Assembly (NCBI GenBank): GCA_026014615.1
Contig: JAOZHZ010000028.1
Location: 62,001-126,000, forward strand
DNA: 64,000 nucleotides
Source of the DNA: Candidatus Bathyarchaeota archaeon
GTDB lineage: Archaea > Thermoproteota > Bathyarchaeia > Bathyarchaeales > Bathycorpusculaceae
Direction of reading: 5' to 3'
How positions within the stretch are numbered: the stretch's first letter is position 1; each line of letters begins with the position of its first letter. The position numbers and the translations under genes were made by a program. Below the pieces are notes generated by a model. It did not search any database. It was not told the DNA's origin and saw only the letters and a program-made list of their open reading frames with translations. Positions 27,105 through 35,878 of this stretch are shown here, one piece after another.

Positions 27105-28871
27105 TTAGGATTGGCTGATTTGCTTTAGTTGGCTTTGATACATTTCTACGATTTCTGTGCTGGTTGTGGCGTCTTCGGCGGCTTTGTCGGTGCGGTATTT
27201 TCCTGTGAATCGGGGGAACCTGATGGCTAAGCCGCTGCCTTTACGTATGGAATCCATGGCGCACATGTGAATCGGGCTCAAGGTGATTTCGGCGCCTAAA
27301 ACTTCCAGAACCACCGTAGGCTCAAACCACACATCCGCCTCCAAAGTGGACAGCACCCGTGAATGCTTCTTGGGAACCTTGTGTTTTTGCATCATTTTAG
27401 GTATCTCCGCTAAGTCCTTGTCTGTGAAGCCTGTGCCGCATTTGGTGACGGTTTCAAACGTGTCCTGCTTCTTGTTGTACGCCGCCAAAAGCAGAGCGCC
27501 GTAGTTTCCTGCGCGTTTACCTCTGCCATAAAACGCACCCACCACCACAAGGTCTACAGTGTCGGTCATTTCGCTCTTGTAGTCCCGTTTGTATTTTATC
27601 CACTGCCAACCGCGAGCGCCCGCCTGATACACAGAGTCCTTGCCTACCGATTTGCACATGAGTCCCTCGCAACCGTCTTCGATGGCTTCCTCAAAAAACT
27701 CCTCCAGTTGCTTGGCATTGCGAACCAAAACCTGCTTTGCGGGGGTTAGGCGGATGTTTTCTTTTAAGGCTGATTCTAAGGCTTTGCGTCTTTTCTGGAA
27801 GGGTTCCTGCGTGTAGTCCTTACCGTCCACGTACAGGGCGTCAAACATGAAAAGCGAAACAGGATAATCCGAAATCGCCTCCGCAATGCCGTACTTACGC
27901 CTGCGATGCATCAGCTCCTGAAACGGACGCATCTCCCCTGTTTCCAAGTCCATGGCGACACATTCGCCTTCAAGTATTGCTTCTTCGGCAACGACGTTTT
28001 CCTTAACAAGGTCTACGGCATCAGGATACTGGCTGGAGATTTTTTCCAGTCTCCTGCTAAACAACACTACCTTGTCGCCTTTCTTGTGCAGTTGTATGCG
28101 TTCGCCGTCGTATTTGTATTCGGCTACACATTTACCACCCAACTTATCTAAAATTTCTTCAGGAGACGCCAACCGTTCCCCAAGCATGGGCCGTATAGGC
28201 TCAAAAACGCTAACTTGGAATCGTTTTATGCCTTCGAGTCCTTTTTCGGCAACTACGTTGGCAACGCGCCCAAGGTCACTGCTTATGTTGTAGGCGCGTT
28301 CGATGAGTTCACGGTTCTCTTTGCCGCCGCCGTAAGCTATAGCCAACGCGTCCAGCACCGTCATGTCTGCTATACCCACCCGCAGGTTCCCCGTTACCGT
28401 ACGCATAATGTACTTTGCCTCTTGAGGTGTAGCATCCGAAAGCAACCCCGCTAACAACGACATCTTGGTGTCGACGGCGCCTGAACCCGAAGTTTTTGCC
28501 ATCTTATCCAGCACCTCGTAAACCCGCTGCACTGTGAGGGCTTTTTGGGCGAAAAGCATGGACTGACGCTTTTTTGAAAGTAGATTCTGGGCGGTTCCGC
28601 CTATGTCACCGCTCTTCTGCAGGTCCGCCTCGATTTCTTTTTCTCCTCTTCCTGAGGCGCGTGCGAGGGCTTTGATGGCTAAGCGTTCTGCTACGCCGAT
28701 TTCGATGCCTTCAAAGTCAGGGTACAGCTTGCCTTGCGTTAGGTAGACAACTTTGTTAATCAGGTCTTTAGGCGTGTTTTTGAGGAGTTCGACGAGCAGG
28801 TCGGTCATTTCTAGGCGTTTGGTGGTGGCTTCGATTTTTTCGTAGGCGTCTGCTATTTTGGCGTAGTTCAA
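27105..28871 (-). CDS. lig: ATP-dependent DNA ligase
   Basis: 588-residue archaeal DNA ligase that seals nicks in replication and repair. Domains: N-terminal DNA-binding helices (1-210), adenylation domain with the lysine motif EYKYDGERIQLH at about 250, FSRRLEKIS, EGECVAMDLETGEM, EGLMCKS and KYKRDY, and the OB-fold C-terminus with VWFEPTVVLEV and GLAIRFPRF. Start is TTG 28871 with TTTGAGGC upstream. Length and motifs are all normal. Monocistronic. Confidence 0.96.
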   Translation of the reverse strand: MNYAKIADAYEKIEATTKRLEMTDLLVELLKNTPKDLINKVVYLTQGKLYPDFEGIEIGVAERLAIKALARASGRGEKEIEADLQKSGDIGGTAQNLLSKKRQSMLFAQKALTVQRVYEVLDKMAKTSGSGAVDTKMSLLAGLLSDATPQEAKYIMRTVTGNLRVGIADMTVLDALAIAYGGGKENRELIERAYNISSDLGRVANVVAEKGLEGIKRFQVSVFEPIRPMLGERLASPEEILDKLGGKCVAEYKYDGERIQLHKKGDKVVLFSRRLEKISSQYPDAVDLVKENVVAEEAILEGECVAMDLETGEMRPFQELMHRRRKYGIAEAISDYPVSLFMFDALYVDGKDYTQEPFQKRRKALESALKENIRLTPAKQVLVRNAKQLEEFFEEAIEDGCEGLMCKSVGKDSVYQAGARGWQWIKYKRDYKSEMTDTVDLVVVGAFYGRGKRAGNYGALLLAAYNKKQDTFETVTKCGTGFTDKDLAEIPKMMQKHKVPKKHSRVLSTLEADVWFEPTVVLEVLGAEITLSPIHMCAMDSIRKGSGLAIRFPRFTGKYRTDKAAEDATTSTEIVEMYQSQLKQISQS

Positions 28872-29018
28872 ATAATTAGCCTCAAAGAAAGTATAGTTTG
28901 ACGCTGCATATTAAAACCGTTTCTAAATAACAACGACATAGTCAAGCTTTGAAATAAAAAAAGAAAGCAATTAACCAGCAGTTCTCTGCTAGTTCGTTGC
29001 TGACTAAACATTCGTTTT

Positions 29019-29144
29019 TTACATTCCGTCCACTAGGTGGGCGGTTCCGTCTGGGCAGTAAACTTTGTTGCCCTTTTGTACGTCAAAGTAACGTCTGCTG
29101 CACGGCTTCATCTGGCTGCATCCGTCACAATCTCTTGATAACAC
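29019..29144 (-). CDS. Cysteine-rich mini-protein, 41 residues
   Basis: Starts at GTG 29144, with a perfect GGAGGT upstream (29155-29160). The product has two cysteine pairs in its first half (CDGCSQMKPC) and one more cysteine in KVYCPDG, a pattern of a small zinc- or iron-sulfur-binding knuckle. Length and sequence give no recognised family. The coding frame ends in TAA and is conserved in style (tyrosine, histidine, valine end HLVDGM). Lies alone between DNA ligase and the flavin-binding protein. Confidence 0.55.
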   Translation of the reverse strand: MLSRDCDGCSQMKPCSRRYFDVQKGNKVYCPDGTAHLVDGM

Positions 29145-29386
29145 TTCTCTTTTTACCTCCTTAGTTAACTATCAAATTTCGTCAGAACCGTCAAGGGCTA
29201 CTTCTGCTCGGTCAAGGTTCTCATGTCCAAGCTATTTGCCCGTGAGTCTGATGAAGCTCCAAAGGAATTGCACAGTGGCTTTTAAACCTTCTGCATTGGG
29301 CATGCAGTATCAGTTCTAAGGAAGAAATGCAGAACCCCGTTCGAAAGTTTCTTATGCAGGAGTAGCTTATCAGGGCTGAGGCGATT

Positions 29387-29818
29387 ATGGTGGATTTTGA
29401 AGATTGCGTAAAATTTGCCAACGAGAACCCAACAGCTTACTTAGCTACGGTTGACGAGAATGGTCAGCCGCGGGTGCGGGCTTTAGCCATGTGGTATGCG
29501 GACAAGACAGGCTTTTACTTCCAGACGGGAACCATGAAAGAACTTTATGAGCAGTTAAAGAAGAACCCAAAAACCGAAGTCTGCTGGTTCAACAACAAAC
29601 TCGAAGGCGGCATAATGCTACGAGTAACGGGCAACGTGGAGTTTTTGGATGACCCCAAAATGCGAGAGAAAGTCGTTGAAGACCGCCAGTTCCTAAAAGC
29701 CATGGGGATAAACGCGTCAAGCCAATCGTTGGTCATTTTCCGCATAGCAAAAGGCGACGCTTACACTTGGACTTGGGAAACCAACTTTGCGCCAAAAAAA
29801 ATGATGCCCTTCGGCTAA
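29387..29818 (+). CDS. Pyridoxamine 5'-phosphate oxidase-family flavin split-barrel protein
   Basis: 143 residues of the split beta-barrel fold that binds FMN, heme or F420: AYLATVDENGQPRVRALAMWYAD, FYFQTGTMKELYEQLKKNPKTEVCW and VTGNVEFLDD. Members reduce diverse substrates or bind heme, and no substrate can be named. The C-terminus (TWETNFAPKKMMPFG) is typical of archaeal/clostridial members. ATG 29387. Followed by a hairpin likely to stop transcription. Confidence 0.82.
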   Translation: MVDFEDCVKFANENPTAYLATVDENGQPRVRALAMWYADKTGFYFQTGTMKELYEQLKKNPKTEVCWFNNKLEGGIMLRVTGNVEFLDDPKMREKVVEDRQFLKAMGINASSQSLVIFRIAKGDAYTWTWETNFAPKKMMPFG

Positions 29819-29848
29819 ACCGTGTTGCGAAAACGGCGTAGGGTTAGG

Positions 29849-29869
29849 GTCGGCGTAAACTTAGCCGAC
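29849..29869 (+). terminator. Hairpin after the flavin split-barrel gene
   Basis: GTCGGC (29849-29854) pairs with GCCGAC (29864-29869), enclosing TAA and TTA that can extend the stem. It lies 30 bases after the stop codon at 29818 and is followed by a T-rich stretch. Confidence 0.5.
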
Positions 29870-29951
29870 TTATCCTTCATCGTCAATTTTGGCTTTTCAT
29901 GTTTTGGAACTGTAAGGTTCATAAGCTAACGCTGCATATTTTCATGTTTGG

Positions 29952-30008
29952 ATGATGAAGCCTAGAGTCTGAGCTACGGCGGTGATATTGACTCGACGGG
30001 CGAACTGA
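29952..30008 (+). ncRNA. Candidate C/D-box guide sRNA
   Basis: Box C ATGATGA (29952-29958) is followed after exactly ten bases by box D' CTGA (29969-29972). A degenerate C' (ATATTGA, 29985-29991, five of seven matches) comes after a 12-base spacer, and box D CTGA (30005-30008) follows a 13-base guide. This is the size and spacing of archaeal 2'-O-methylation guides. Flanks TTG and CAA could make a short terminal stem. The two guides are 29959-29968 and 29992-30004; I could not identify their rRNA or tRNA targets. Confidence 0.5.
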
Positions 30009-30134
30009 CAACTAAACCTTAACTGCAGACGGAACAGTTGACGCCTAATGCTGCTTTGAATTGTGTCTGTGTTCGGGCAGTCACATAACATTAAATAATT
30101 TTCCCCTATGCTGTTTTTAGCGGAGGTGAACTTT

Positions 30135-30566
30135 ATGGCTGATATTGTTGAAACAGCTGTAGCGGCTGGAAACTTCAAAACGCTTGTCGCTGCAATTGAA
30201 GCAGCTGAGCTGGTTGACACACTAAAAAGCGCAGGACCTTTCACAGTTTTCGCTCCAACTGATGAAGCTTTCGAGAAGCTGCCTGAAGGAACGGTTGAAA
30301 GTCTTTTGAAAGATGTTCCAAAGTTGAAGGCAATTTTGACTTATCACGTGGTTCCCGGTAAGGTTATGGCTGAAGATGCGGCGAAACTTAAAAACGCAAA
30401 AACCGTTCAAGGCGACGAAATCAAGATTGACGCTTCAAGATGGCATCTTCATAGCAATATGAAAGTTAACGATGCTGAAATCATTAAAGCGGATATAAAT
30501 ACAGATAATGGCGTTATCCATGTGATTGACAAGGTTCTAATGCCACCGATGGAAATGAAGCATTAG
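30135..30566 (+). CDS. Fasciclin (FAS1) domain protein
   Basis: 143 residues forming one FAS1 domain: [35 protein letters not shown], then LTYHVVPG (the H-box region) and [21 protein letters not shown] stands just before ATG 30135, which decides the start. There is no signal peptide or anchor, so this copy is cytosolic, unlike the usual secreted adhesion forms; its role is unknown. Ends in TAG. Confidence 0.85.
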   Translation: MADIVETAVAAGNFKTLVAAIEAAELVDTLKSAGPFTVFAPTDEAFEKLPEGTVESLLKDVPKLKAILTYHVVPGKVMAEDAAKLKNAKTVQGDEIKIDASRWHLHSNMKVNDAEIIKADINTDNGVIHVIDKVLMPPMEMKH

Positions 30567-30948
30567 ACCTGGAATTAGCCCAAAAAAATTCGGGGGTTGT
30601 TTCTCCATCTTTGATTGAAAGAGCGAAACTCTACTGATGAGTGGCTGTTTCTGTTTCTTCAAGATGGGAAACCCTGTTTTTGTTTTCATTTCGTCATCAA
30701 TAAAGATGGTCTTCACGTAGTTGAAGATGATTACTCGATTTTTTGCCTTCGCGTATTTTTTCAAATACAAGAAGTATTGGCGAATTTGGCGCTTGTACCT
30801 TTGTATTCTGCCTTGAGCATGCGCTATAGCAAGTGAACTGACCTATTTAGATGCGTAAGACTTATCAACAAAGAATACAAAGAAAAGCAGACCCTCTACA
30901 TAGCCAATATAGCCTATATAGCGGGGGTCGGGTTTCAGGCTGAATGCA
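30567..30948. other. Non-coding region upstream of the ABC importer
   Basis: Short frames on both strands (about 70 codons) lack ribosome-binding sites and have no recognisable product. Near the end lie two imperfect copies of ATAGCCAATAT / ATAGCCTATAT (30900-30921), the second forming a TATA element about 25-30 bases before the permease start, so the repeat could be an operator. No riboswitch was recognised. Confidence 0.4.
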
Positions 30949-32607
30949 TTGACGGAAAGAATCAGTGAAACACTGGATAAACTCTCCTCGCGAAAAGCCG
31001 TAAAGTACAGCGTCTACATATCAGCCGTGGTTATCTTCTTTGGTTTAATTCTGATTCCGCCAATCGCGGGCATATTCATCAAATGGGACAACATCCAATT
31101 CATCCTAGACCAACCCGTCCTTGTAAACCGCGCCTTAAGCGCCATTCAAAACAGCTTCATAATAGCCTTAGTCGTCGCCGCTTTGGACCTGATTGCAGGT
31201 ATCCCGATGGCTTGGCTTATCGCCCGCGGTAAATCCCGTTGGCTAAGCGCTCTAGACACCCTCGCCGACATACCCTTCATCATCCCCACAACGGCGTTGG
31301 GCTTTTCACTTCTGCTTTTCTGGAGCGGCTCAGGCGGCATATCCGCGTTGTTTGGTGAATCGCTTGTTTCTCCAGGCTGGCTTTTGGTTATGCTTCTGCA
31401 CTTCACATTCAGTTTTCCTGTGGTCGTCCGCGTCATGGTCGGCGCCTTGCTGGATTACAAGGCGGAGTTTGAACGTGCCAGCCGCACTCTGGGAGCGGCG
31501 CCCTTTACTGCGATGCGGACGGTGACTTTTCCTGTTTTGCGTCCTGCCATGATTTCGGCTTTCATCTTGGCTTTTGCCCGCTCCGTCAGCGAAACAGGCG
31601 CAACCATCGTTGTGGCGGGAGTGTTCGAGAACGGCTCAGTTTTTATCCAGAACATCAAAAACGACTTCACCGCTGGCTTAGTTACCCAAGCAACCTACGA
31701 TGGCGCCATAGTCTTTGCCAGCACGATTTTAATTGTGGTTTCAGTTGCGATTTTCGTGGGGATTCGTTTTCTTGGACCTAAACTTAAGTTGCCCTTAAAG
31801 CGGGTTCGACCAGTGACTGAACGAAAACTTAGCTATAAGACTGCAGAGAGGTCCCGCAACATTGTTGTTCTTGTGGTGTTTTTTGGGTTGGTTTTGTTGC
31901 CTTCGTTGTTTGTTGCGCTTTCCGCTTTTCAAGTTATTCCTACGCCGACGTTCACTGAGGCCGTGACTGGCACGGGTATCTGGGGTGCTTACTGGCAGAG
32001 TCTGCTGCTCAGCTACCTGTTAGGTGGCGTAGTGACGGTGCTTAACATCATCATTGGGTTGCCCGCCGCGATACTTATCGCCCGCAAAAAAGCAGGCAAA
32101 TTCATGTCCTCCATCTTCGACCTGCTCGTTAACGTGCCTCTTGTGGTGCCCTCCATCGCGTTGGGGGTTTCTTTGGGCATCTTCTGGAAAACCAGCTTCG
32201 CCCTACCCGACATCATACTGTTAATATTTGCTCACCTATCCATAACTTACCCGTACTTTGTGCGGTCAATGGCTGCCGCTGTCGAACGCATAAGCCCCGA
32301 CATGGAAGAAGCCTCCCGAACCTTGGGCGCCAAACCACTGGGCGTATTCCGAACCATCGTGTTCCCCCTGACAAAGTACTCGATGCTTTCCGGAGCCATC
32401 ATGGTTTTCACCCGAAGCGTCAGCGAAACAGGCGCGACGTTGGCTGTGACTTCTACTTTGCGGACGGCTCCTGTGCTGCTGGTTGAGTGGATCAAACAGG
32501 CGGTTCCTTCGACGGATATCGCGTTGGCTTCAGGGTTCCTTGTCCTGTTCAGCTTCATCATCCTGTTACTCTTAAGGCTCGTAATTGGGAGAGAAGAAAA
32601 ATATTAA
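30949..32607 (+). CDS. ABC transporter permease, fused two-domain (FbpB/ThiP type)
   Basis: 552 residues with about twelve membrane helices and two binding-protein-dependent transport domains in tandem. Each half carries an ATPase-docking EAA loop: FERASRTLGAAPFTAMRTVTFP and MEEASRTLGAKPLGVFRTIVFP. Double-domain permeases of this sort import ferric iron, thiamine, sulfate or phosphonate-like anions. TTG 30949 is the start; a nearby ATG runs into TGA at once. Followed by its ATPase 42 bases on. No solute-binding protein gene is nearby. Confidence 0.88.
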   Translation: MTERISETLDKLSSRKAVKYSVYISAVVIFFGLILIPPIAGIFIKWDNIQFILDQPVLVNRALSAIQNSFIIALVVAALDLIAGIPMAWLIARGKSRWLSALDTLADIPFIIPTTALGFSLLLFWSGSGGISALFGESLVSPGWLLVMLLHFTFSFPVVVRVMVGALLDYKAEFERASRTLGAAPFTAMRTVTFPVLRPAMISAFILAFARSVSETGATIVVAGVFENGSVFIQNIKNDFTAGLVTQATYDGAIVFASTILIVVSVAIFVGIRFLGPKLKLPLKRVRPVTERKLSYKTAERSRNIVVLVVFFGLVLLPSLFVALSAFQVIPTPTFTEAVTGTGIWGAYWQSLLLSYLLGGVVTVLNIIIGLPAAILIARKKAGKFMSSIFDLLVNVPLVVPSIALGVSLGIFWKTSFALPDIILLIFAHLSITYPYFVRSMAAAVERISPDMEEASRTLGAKPLGVFRTIVFPLTKYSMLSGAIMVFTRSVSETGATLAVTSTLRTAPVLLVEWIKQAVPSTDIALASGFLVLFSFIILLLLRLVIGREEKY

Positions 32608-32649
32608 AAACATCAAAATTAATCCAAAACATTCAGGAAGGCTAAACCA

Positions 32650-33756
32650 ATGCCCGAAGTTCGAGTGGTAAACCTCACCAAAAAATTTGACAACATAACC
32701 GCAGTCGACAATGTAACCTTGACCATTCATGACCAAGAATACTTCAGCTTGTTAGGTCCAAGCGGATGCGGCAAAACCACCCTGCTACGGCTCATCGCAG
32801 GCTTAATTGAACCCACCAGCGGCGAAATCTACATAGGCAACAAACTCGTCAACGATATGCCCCCCGAAGACCGCGACGTAGGCTTTGTCTTCCAGACATT
32901 CGCGCTGTTTCCTCACATGACAGCGTGGAACAACGTAATTTACGGTCCCAAAGTCAAAGGCTTTGACATGGCGGAAGCAACCACCGTCGGGCACGAAGTC
33001 TTAGAAATGGTCAAACTCCACGAACGATTGGACGCGTATCCGAGCGAGTTAAGCGGCGGTATGATGCAGCGGGTCGCAGTTGCCCGAGCGTTGGCGGCGG
33101 GTGCTCAATTGTTGCTTATGGATGAGGCGTTGGGGCAGTTGGACGCGAAAGTGCGCAACGAAATCCGCTACGAAATCCGCAAAATGGCCAAAGACCTCAA
33201 GCTAACAGGAATTCACGTTACCCATGACCAGTCCGAAGCCATGGCTATAAGCGACCGCATAGCCGTCATGCGAAAAGGCAAAATCCTTCAAATCGGCACT
33301 CCACAGGAGCTTTACATGAAGCCTGAAAGCATCTTTGTGGCACACTTTATCGGTGAATCCAACTTTTTAGAAGGCTACGTCGTTGGCAAAACTGAAGATG
33401 GTAACGTGTTGATTGAGTTGCGGGAGGACACCAAAGTGGAAGCCCTCAACGGCTCCTTCAGCGAAGACACCCAAGTGGTTCTGTCTATGCGTCCTGAAAC
33501 CTTAATCGTGGAGCCCGGCTTAGAAGAAGGCAACAACGTCCTTTCCGGCACCGTAGAACGAATAACTTTCGAAGGCGCGAACATCCGCTACGAAATCAGA
33601 CTAGACAACGAGGAGATGATTGTCGCCGTTAAACCTACGCTGAGCGGTGACTGGCTTAAGGTCGGCGAAAGAACCAAAGTGTTTTTGCCTGTAGATTACA
33701 CGCATGTGTTTCCGTATCCTGAAGCGGGGCTAAAAGAAGAACTCTCAGTTGCATAA
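32650..33756 (+). CDS. ABC transporter ATP-binding protein (Fe3+/thiamine/anion type, with TOBE domain)
   Basis: 368 residues: Walker A GPSGCGKTT, Q-loop VFQTFALFPHM, signature LSGGMMQRVAVARAL, Walker B LLLMDEALGQLD, H-loop VTHDQSEAMAISD, then a C-terminal TOBE substrate/regulatory domain (about 240-350). The residue after DE in Walker B is alanine rather than the usual proline. ATG 32650 with AGGAAGG upstream. Energises the permease encoded just before it. Substrate unknown; an iron or anion importer is most likely. Confidence 0.9.
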   Translation: MPEVRVVNLTKKFDNITAVDNVTLTIHDQEYFSLLGPSGCGKTTLLRLIAGLIEPTSGEIYIGNKLVNDMPPEDRDVGFVFQTFALFPHMTAWNNVIYGPKVKGFDMAEATTVGHEVLEMVKLHERLDAYPSELSGGMMQRVAVARALAAGAQLLLMDEALGQLDAKVRNEIRYEIRKMAKDLKLTGIHVTHDQSEAMAISDRIAVMRKGKILQIGTPQELYMKPESIFVAHFIGESNFLEGYVVGKTEDGNVLIELREDTKVEALNGSFSEDTQVVLSMRPETLIVEPGLEEGNNVLSGTVERITFEGANIRYEIRLDNEEMIVAVKPTLSGDWLKVGERTKVFLPVDYTHVFPYPEAGLKEELSVA

Positions 33757-33871
33757 GTTCTCCGTCAATCCTCCAAATATTTTGTGTTTCTAATCATCAA
33801 AACAGACGCGATTAAATTTCAGCGGCAATATTGTTAAATATTATTAAGAGAACCCCCACAAGGTGATTTTG

Positions 33872-34330
33872 GTGACTTTTTTGGATGCGAATAAGGCGGT
33901 TGTCCGCAAATTCATAGACGGATACAACGCGCGGGATTTGAGTGTCTTTGACGATTTAGTGTCGCCTGAATACGTTGACCGTACCCATCAGGTACAGGGG
34001 CGAGAAAAGTTTAAGCAACTGTTCACTTTGGCTTTTCAAGGGTTCCCTGACTGGCACGAAACCGTTGAGGATATGGTTGCAGAGGGCGATTGGGTTTGGG
34101 TACGTGTTAAAGCCACGGGGACACATAAGGGCGATTGGAGTCTGTTTGGGGTTCCGTTGCCTGCGACGGGCAAGAAAGTGACGATGGCGATGGTTTTCTT
34201 TTTCCGTGTTGTTGACGGCAAGCTGGTTGAGGGCGGCGAGGTTGATGACTCCGTGGATTTCTTTAAGCAGTTGGGTATTGTTGAGTTTTCGGAGAAGGGC
34301 AAACAGCTTTTTCCAGAAGACACCAAGTAA
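33872..34330 (+). CDS. SnoaL-like (NTF2-fold) ester cyclase family protein
   Basis: 152 residues of the cone-shaped NTF2 fold: VVRKFIDGYNARDLSVFDDLVSPEYVDRT, FPDWHETVEDMVAEGDWVWVRVKATGTHKGDW, FFFRVVDGKLVEGGEVDD. Aspartate and histidine positions match SnoaL-like polyketide cyclases, but many members bind other small molecules and the activity is unknown. GGTGA lies five bases before GTG 33872, preferred to GTG 33863. Confidence 0.8.
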   Translation: MTFLDANKAVVRKFIDGYNARDLSVFDDLVSPEYVDRTHQVQGREKFKQLFTLAFQGFPDWHETVEDMVAEGDWVWVRVKATGTHKGDWSLFGVPLPATGKKVTMAMVFFFRVVDGKLVEGGEVDDSVDFFKQLGIVEFSEKGKQLFPEDTK

Positions 34331-34477
34331 CACAGCCCGCATCAGCGTTTCAGAAGCTTTGGTTAAGTAAACCCGTTTAGCAACGAAACAAACAAGCAAC
34401 AAACATGGCTCAGCCTCAGCGGGTAACAGCAAGGTTATAAGATACACCCTACACTTTAAGGCAAGGCGAACCCGAAT

Positions 34478-34759
34478 ATGGTAGAAGTTAAAGTTGACGC
34501 TACAAAAATGAAAGGCGAAGAAAAAGACATGTTCCCGCAGTTGGCTGCTTTCCTTAAAGACAAAACTGGCGGAGAAGTCAGCAATGACGGCGGCAAAATG
34601 ACTGTTATGACCGAAGCGGTGGGCGTGAATAAGAAGTACGTGAAGGTGCTGCTGAAAAAGTTCCTGCATCACAAGGCGCTTAAGGACAGTTACCGCGTAA
34701 TCGGCGGCGAAGAAGACGCCCTGTCAATAAATAAGCGGAAAGTCTTTGAAGAAGACTAA
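34478..34759 (+). CDS. Ribosomal protein eL22-like
   Basis: 93 residues matching the eukaryotic large-subunit protein L22: a beta region GGEVSNDGGKMTVMTE followed by VNKKYVKVLLKKFLHHKALKDSYRVIGG and an acidic C-terminus (KRKVFEED). The order and spacing of KITV-type strand, K-R-Y-L-K-x-L helix and R-V-x strand agree with eL22. Very few archaea carry this protein, so it may be a genuine ribosomal component of this lineage. AT-rich GGTTATAAG about 40 bases upstream is the promoter. Not adjacent to other ribosomal genes. Confidence 0.7.
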   Translation: MVEVKVDATKMKGEEKDMFPQLAAFLKDKTGGEVSNDGGKMTVMTEAVGVNKKYVKVLLKKFLHHKALKDSYRVIGGEEDALSINKRKVFEED

Positions 34760-34862
34760 CTTTTTCCGTTTTTCATTTTTAATTAATTTTTTAAGCTTAC
34801 GTTAATTGTTTGATTGAATTCTTTAATCTTGGCGGTTGCTGTTGCGTTCTGTAGTCACAAAT

Positions 34863-34872
34863 GTTTAATATG
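34863..34872 (+). promoter_or_regulatory. TATA box placing a leaderless start at 34892
   Basis: GTTTAATATG lies 25 bases (centre to A of ATG) before 34892, which is the classic distance between TATA box and transcription start, so the mRNA should begin at or near the ATG. Confidence 0.5.
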
Positions 34873-34891
34873 CGTCAATTTACCAATCAAT

Positions 34892-35767
34892 ATGGTGTAT
34901 TTTGCTATGAATCTTTTGGTAGTAGCATTGCTTACCTTAGTGGAAGTTTTCGACAATTTTGCGAGCGGATTTTCAAATGCATTACCTGGAGTAATAGGAG
35001 CAATCATCGTTATAATCATAGGTGTCATCGTCGGCTGGGGCGTCGGCAAAATCGTAAACCGCATAATAGACCGCACCGTGGAGAAGAATTTTGACCGTAG
35101 CAGAATCGGACAAGCCTTCAAGTCAGCAGGCTTTGACTTATCCAGCTTTGTTGGCGGAATAGTATACGCATTCATCGTTGTTATTTCAATAACCGTCGCT
35201 GTTGGGCTTCTGAATATTCAAGGCGAAGTAGGCACGTTATTAGTGGGCATTGCAGCGTATCTGCCGCGGCTACTAGGTGGCATTTTAGTCATTGTTTTGG
35301 GTATCGTGCTTGTAGATTTCCTTGCTACCCTAGTCGGAACCACCATACGACCAATGTTTGGAGAGAAGAAAGCTGAAATCGCTGACATGCTTCGCAACCT
35401 GCTGTTCATAGGCTTAGTGGCAGTTATCCTAAACATAGCGTTTGACTTGCTCTTGTTCACCCAAGGCGGGCTTGTCTATTCGCTAATTATCGGCTTTGTC
35501 ATCATAGGCGCAGGCATAGCCCTAACCGACGGAGTAATCAAATCAATAACAGATGACTACGAAGAATTCCGAGGCATCGCAGGCTTTGCCAAATTCATCC
35601 TTTACGCGATTTTCCTGCTGATTGGTGCTGGCGCGATTTTCTCAAGCTTTGAAGGCGTAACCTCCATAGTCGGCAACATCGCCTGGGGCTTCGCGATAGC
35701 GCTTGCGTTGGTGCTGATTCCTGTTGTCTACAGCCTTGCGAAACGAATGAACAGCGAAGTAAAGTAG
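34892..35767 (+). CDS. Membrane protein with conserved TM-helix (mechanosensitive-channel-like) repeats
   Basis: 291 residues with about seven membrane helices: LPGVIGAIIVIIIGVIVGWGVGKIVNRIIDRTVEK, FVGGIVYAFIVVISITVAVGLLNI, YLPRLLGGILVIVLGIVLVDFL. Amphipathic helices followed by basic/acidic pairs match the TM-helix repeat found in small-conductance mechanosensitive channel relatives. Ion conduction is not shown. ATG 34892 is preferred because of the TATA spacing; a TTG at 34814 would add 26 residues. Ends in TAG; a hairpin with T-run follows. Confidence 0.72.
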   Translation: MVYFAMNLLVVALLTLVEVFDNFASGFSNALPGVIGAIIVIIIGVIVGWGVGKIVNRIIDRTVEKNFDRSRIGQAFKSAGFDLSSFVGGIVYAFIVVISITVAVGLLNIQGEVGTLLVGIAAYLPRLLGGILVIVLGIVLVDFLATLVGTTIRPMFGEKKAEIADMLRNLLFIGLVAVILNIAFDLLLFTQGGLVYSLIIGFVIIGAGIALTDGVIKSITDDYEEFRGIAGFAKFILYAIFLLIGAGAIFSSFEGVTSIVGNIAWGFAIALALVLIPVVYSLAKRMNSEVK

Positions 35768-35780
35768 CATAGAATCCCTT

Positions 35781-35810
35781 GGAGTTTTAAGCTCCCTTTT
35801 TCTCTTTTTT
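35781..35810 (+). terminator. Hairpin plus T-run terminator
   Basis: GGAG (35781-35784) pairs with CTCC (35792-35795) around a seven-base loop, followed by CTTTTTCTCTTTTTT. It ends the gene at 34892-35767. Confidence 0.55.
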
Positions 35811-35878
35811 CAGCAAGCAACTTAAAAACCGCCGCGTAGACTATTTGCCAGTTTAACCTTAAGCGGGAAGCGTACATC

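Noticed and set aside
29325..29370. GTTCGAAA resembling a tRNA T-loop
   Set aside because: The flanking bases do not pair into a T-stem and no acceptor or anticodon arm could be drawn.
30537..30836. Frames of about 75 codons on both strands between the FAS1 and ABC genes
   Set aside because: No ribosome site or promoter at the right distance, and composition is that of AT-rich spacer.
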